Shown one piece after another: positions 13,750-13,953 of a DNA stretch of 13,953 nucleotides. Position 1 is the stretch's first letter; each line of letters opens with the position of its first letter. The notes beneath the pieces were generated by a model. The model saw nothing but the letters and a program-made list of their open reading frames with translations. It did not search any database and was not told the origin of the DNA. Source of the DNA: Clostridiales bacterium UBA4717 (GTDB lineage: Bacteria; Bacillota; Clostridia; Oscillospirales; CAG-272); the NCBI GenBank assembly GCA_002404395.1, contig DHJP01000176.1:1-13953 (forward strand), written 5' to 3'. A program made the translations under genes and the position numbers.

Positions 13750-13953
13750 ATGTGGCAATACGAACGCGAATTACAGTATCCGGTAAAAATCAAAGAGGCA
13801 AATCCTCGCCTTGCAAGTATAATCGTAAGCCAGCTCGGCGGACCGGACGGTGAGCTCGGCGCTTCCATGCGCTATCTGAATCAACGATATTCAATGCCGT
13901 ACAACGAAATTACCGGTATATTGACAGATGTGGGTAGAGAAGCCTCTGAAATG
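13750..13953 (+). CDS. cotJC: Spore coat protein CotJC, manganese-catalase-like (N-terminal part)
   Basis: The frame opens with ATG at 13750 and runs 68 codons to the window edge, so most of the protein is missing. The visible part MWQYERELQYPVKIKEANP, QLGGPDGELGASMRYLNQRYSMP and ITGILTDVGREASEM matches CotJC, a ferritin-like di-manganese catalase-fold protein; the glutamate in DGELGA is expected to be a metal ligand and further ligands lie beyond the window. It may protect the spore from peroxide as well as build the coat. AAAGGA lies about 11 nt upstream, a longer spacing than usual. It is the third gene of the cotJ operon. Confidence 0.93.
   Translation, partial: MWQYERELQYPVKIKEANPRLASIIVSQLGGPDGELGASMRYLNQRYSMPYNEITGILTDVGREASEM

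Noticed and set aside
1..13953. CRISPR array, transposon, prophage or defence island
   Set aside because: No regularly spaced repeats, terminal repeats, transposase, integrase or defence-type domains are visible on either strand.

Overview
The window reads as a chromosomal segment of a spore-forming member of the Firmicutes, most likely a gut-type Clostridia (Oscillospiraceae or Christensenellales-like; the rank is inferred from gene content only). The evidence is a cotJABC spore-coat operon, a YtfJ/GerW sporulation protein, a DacF/DacB-type D,D-carboxypeptidase, ScpA/ScpB, a lon–ysxC pair and Shine-Dalgarno/sigma-A signals of low-GC Gram-positive type. No transposase, integrase, CRISPR array, tRNA or rRNA is visible.

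Layout. (1) 1-2568, minus strand: a two-gene unit with a good sigma-A promoter (2540-2568), a leader of about 150 nt, a compact cytoplasmic GH78 alpha-L-rhamnosidase and the start of a VanZ-like membrane protein whose ribosome site lies over the rhamnosidase stop. (2) 2618-3641, plus strand: a divergently transcribed DUF362 protein with a near-consensus promoter, closed by an 18-bp bidirectional terminator. (3) 3665-12572, minus strand: ten collinear genes in transcription order lon, engB/ysxC, M50 site-2-type protease, scpA, scpB, DUF2953 (YtfI-like), ytfJ/gerW, dac, rluB-type pseudouridine synthase, and a small divergent acetyltransferase-like gene. Most are nearly contiguous; lon and dac also appear to have their own promoters. 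(4) 12573-13132: a 560-bp intergenic region holding the lon promoter, a well-bounded candidate small RNA gene of about 155 nt on the minus strand with its own promoter and terminator, and the cotJ upstream region. (5) 13133-13953, plus strand: cotJA, cotJB and the start of cotJC.

How it fits together. The long block joins protein quality control (Lon), ribosome assembly (EngB, the pseudouridine synthase), chromosome condensation (ScpA/ScpB with SMC), intramembrane proteolysis and sporulation or envelope functions (YtfJ, DUF2953, D,D-carboxypeptidase). It resembles the Bacillus subtilis scpAB-dac-rluB, ytfIJ and lonA-ysxC loci brought together. The rhamnosidase/VanZ/DUF362 end looks like the more accessory part.

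The protein-coding content is largely ordinary. The points most worth a second look are non-coding: the unassigned structured RNA upstream of lon, a 13-bp hairpin covering the candidate start region of dac, and a recurring short hairpin (CGGC-WWC-GCCG) placed 12-14 nt before the start codons of three unrelated genes.
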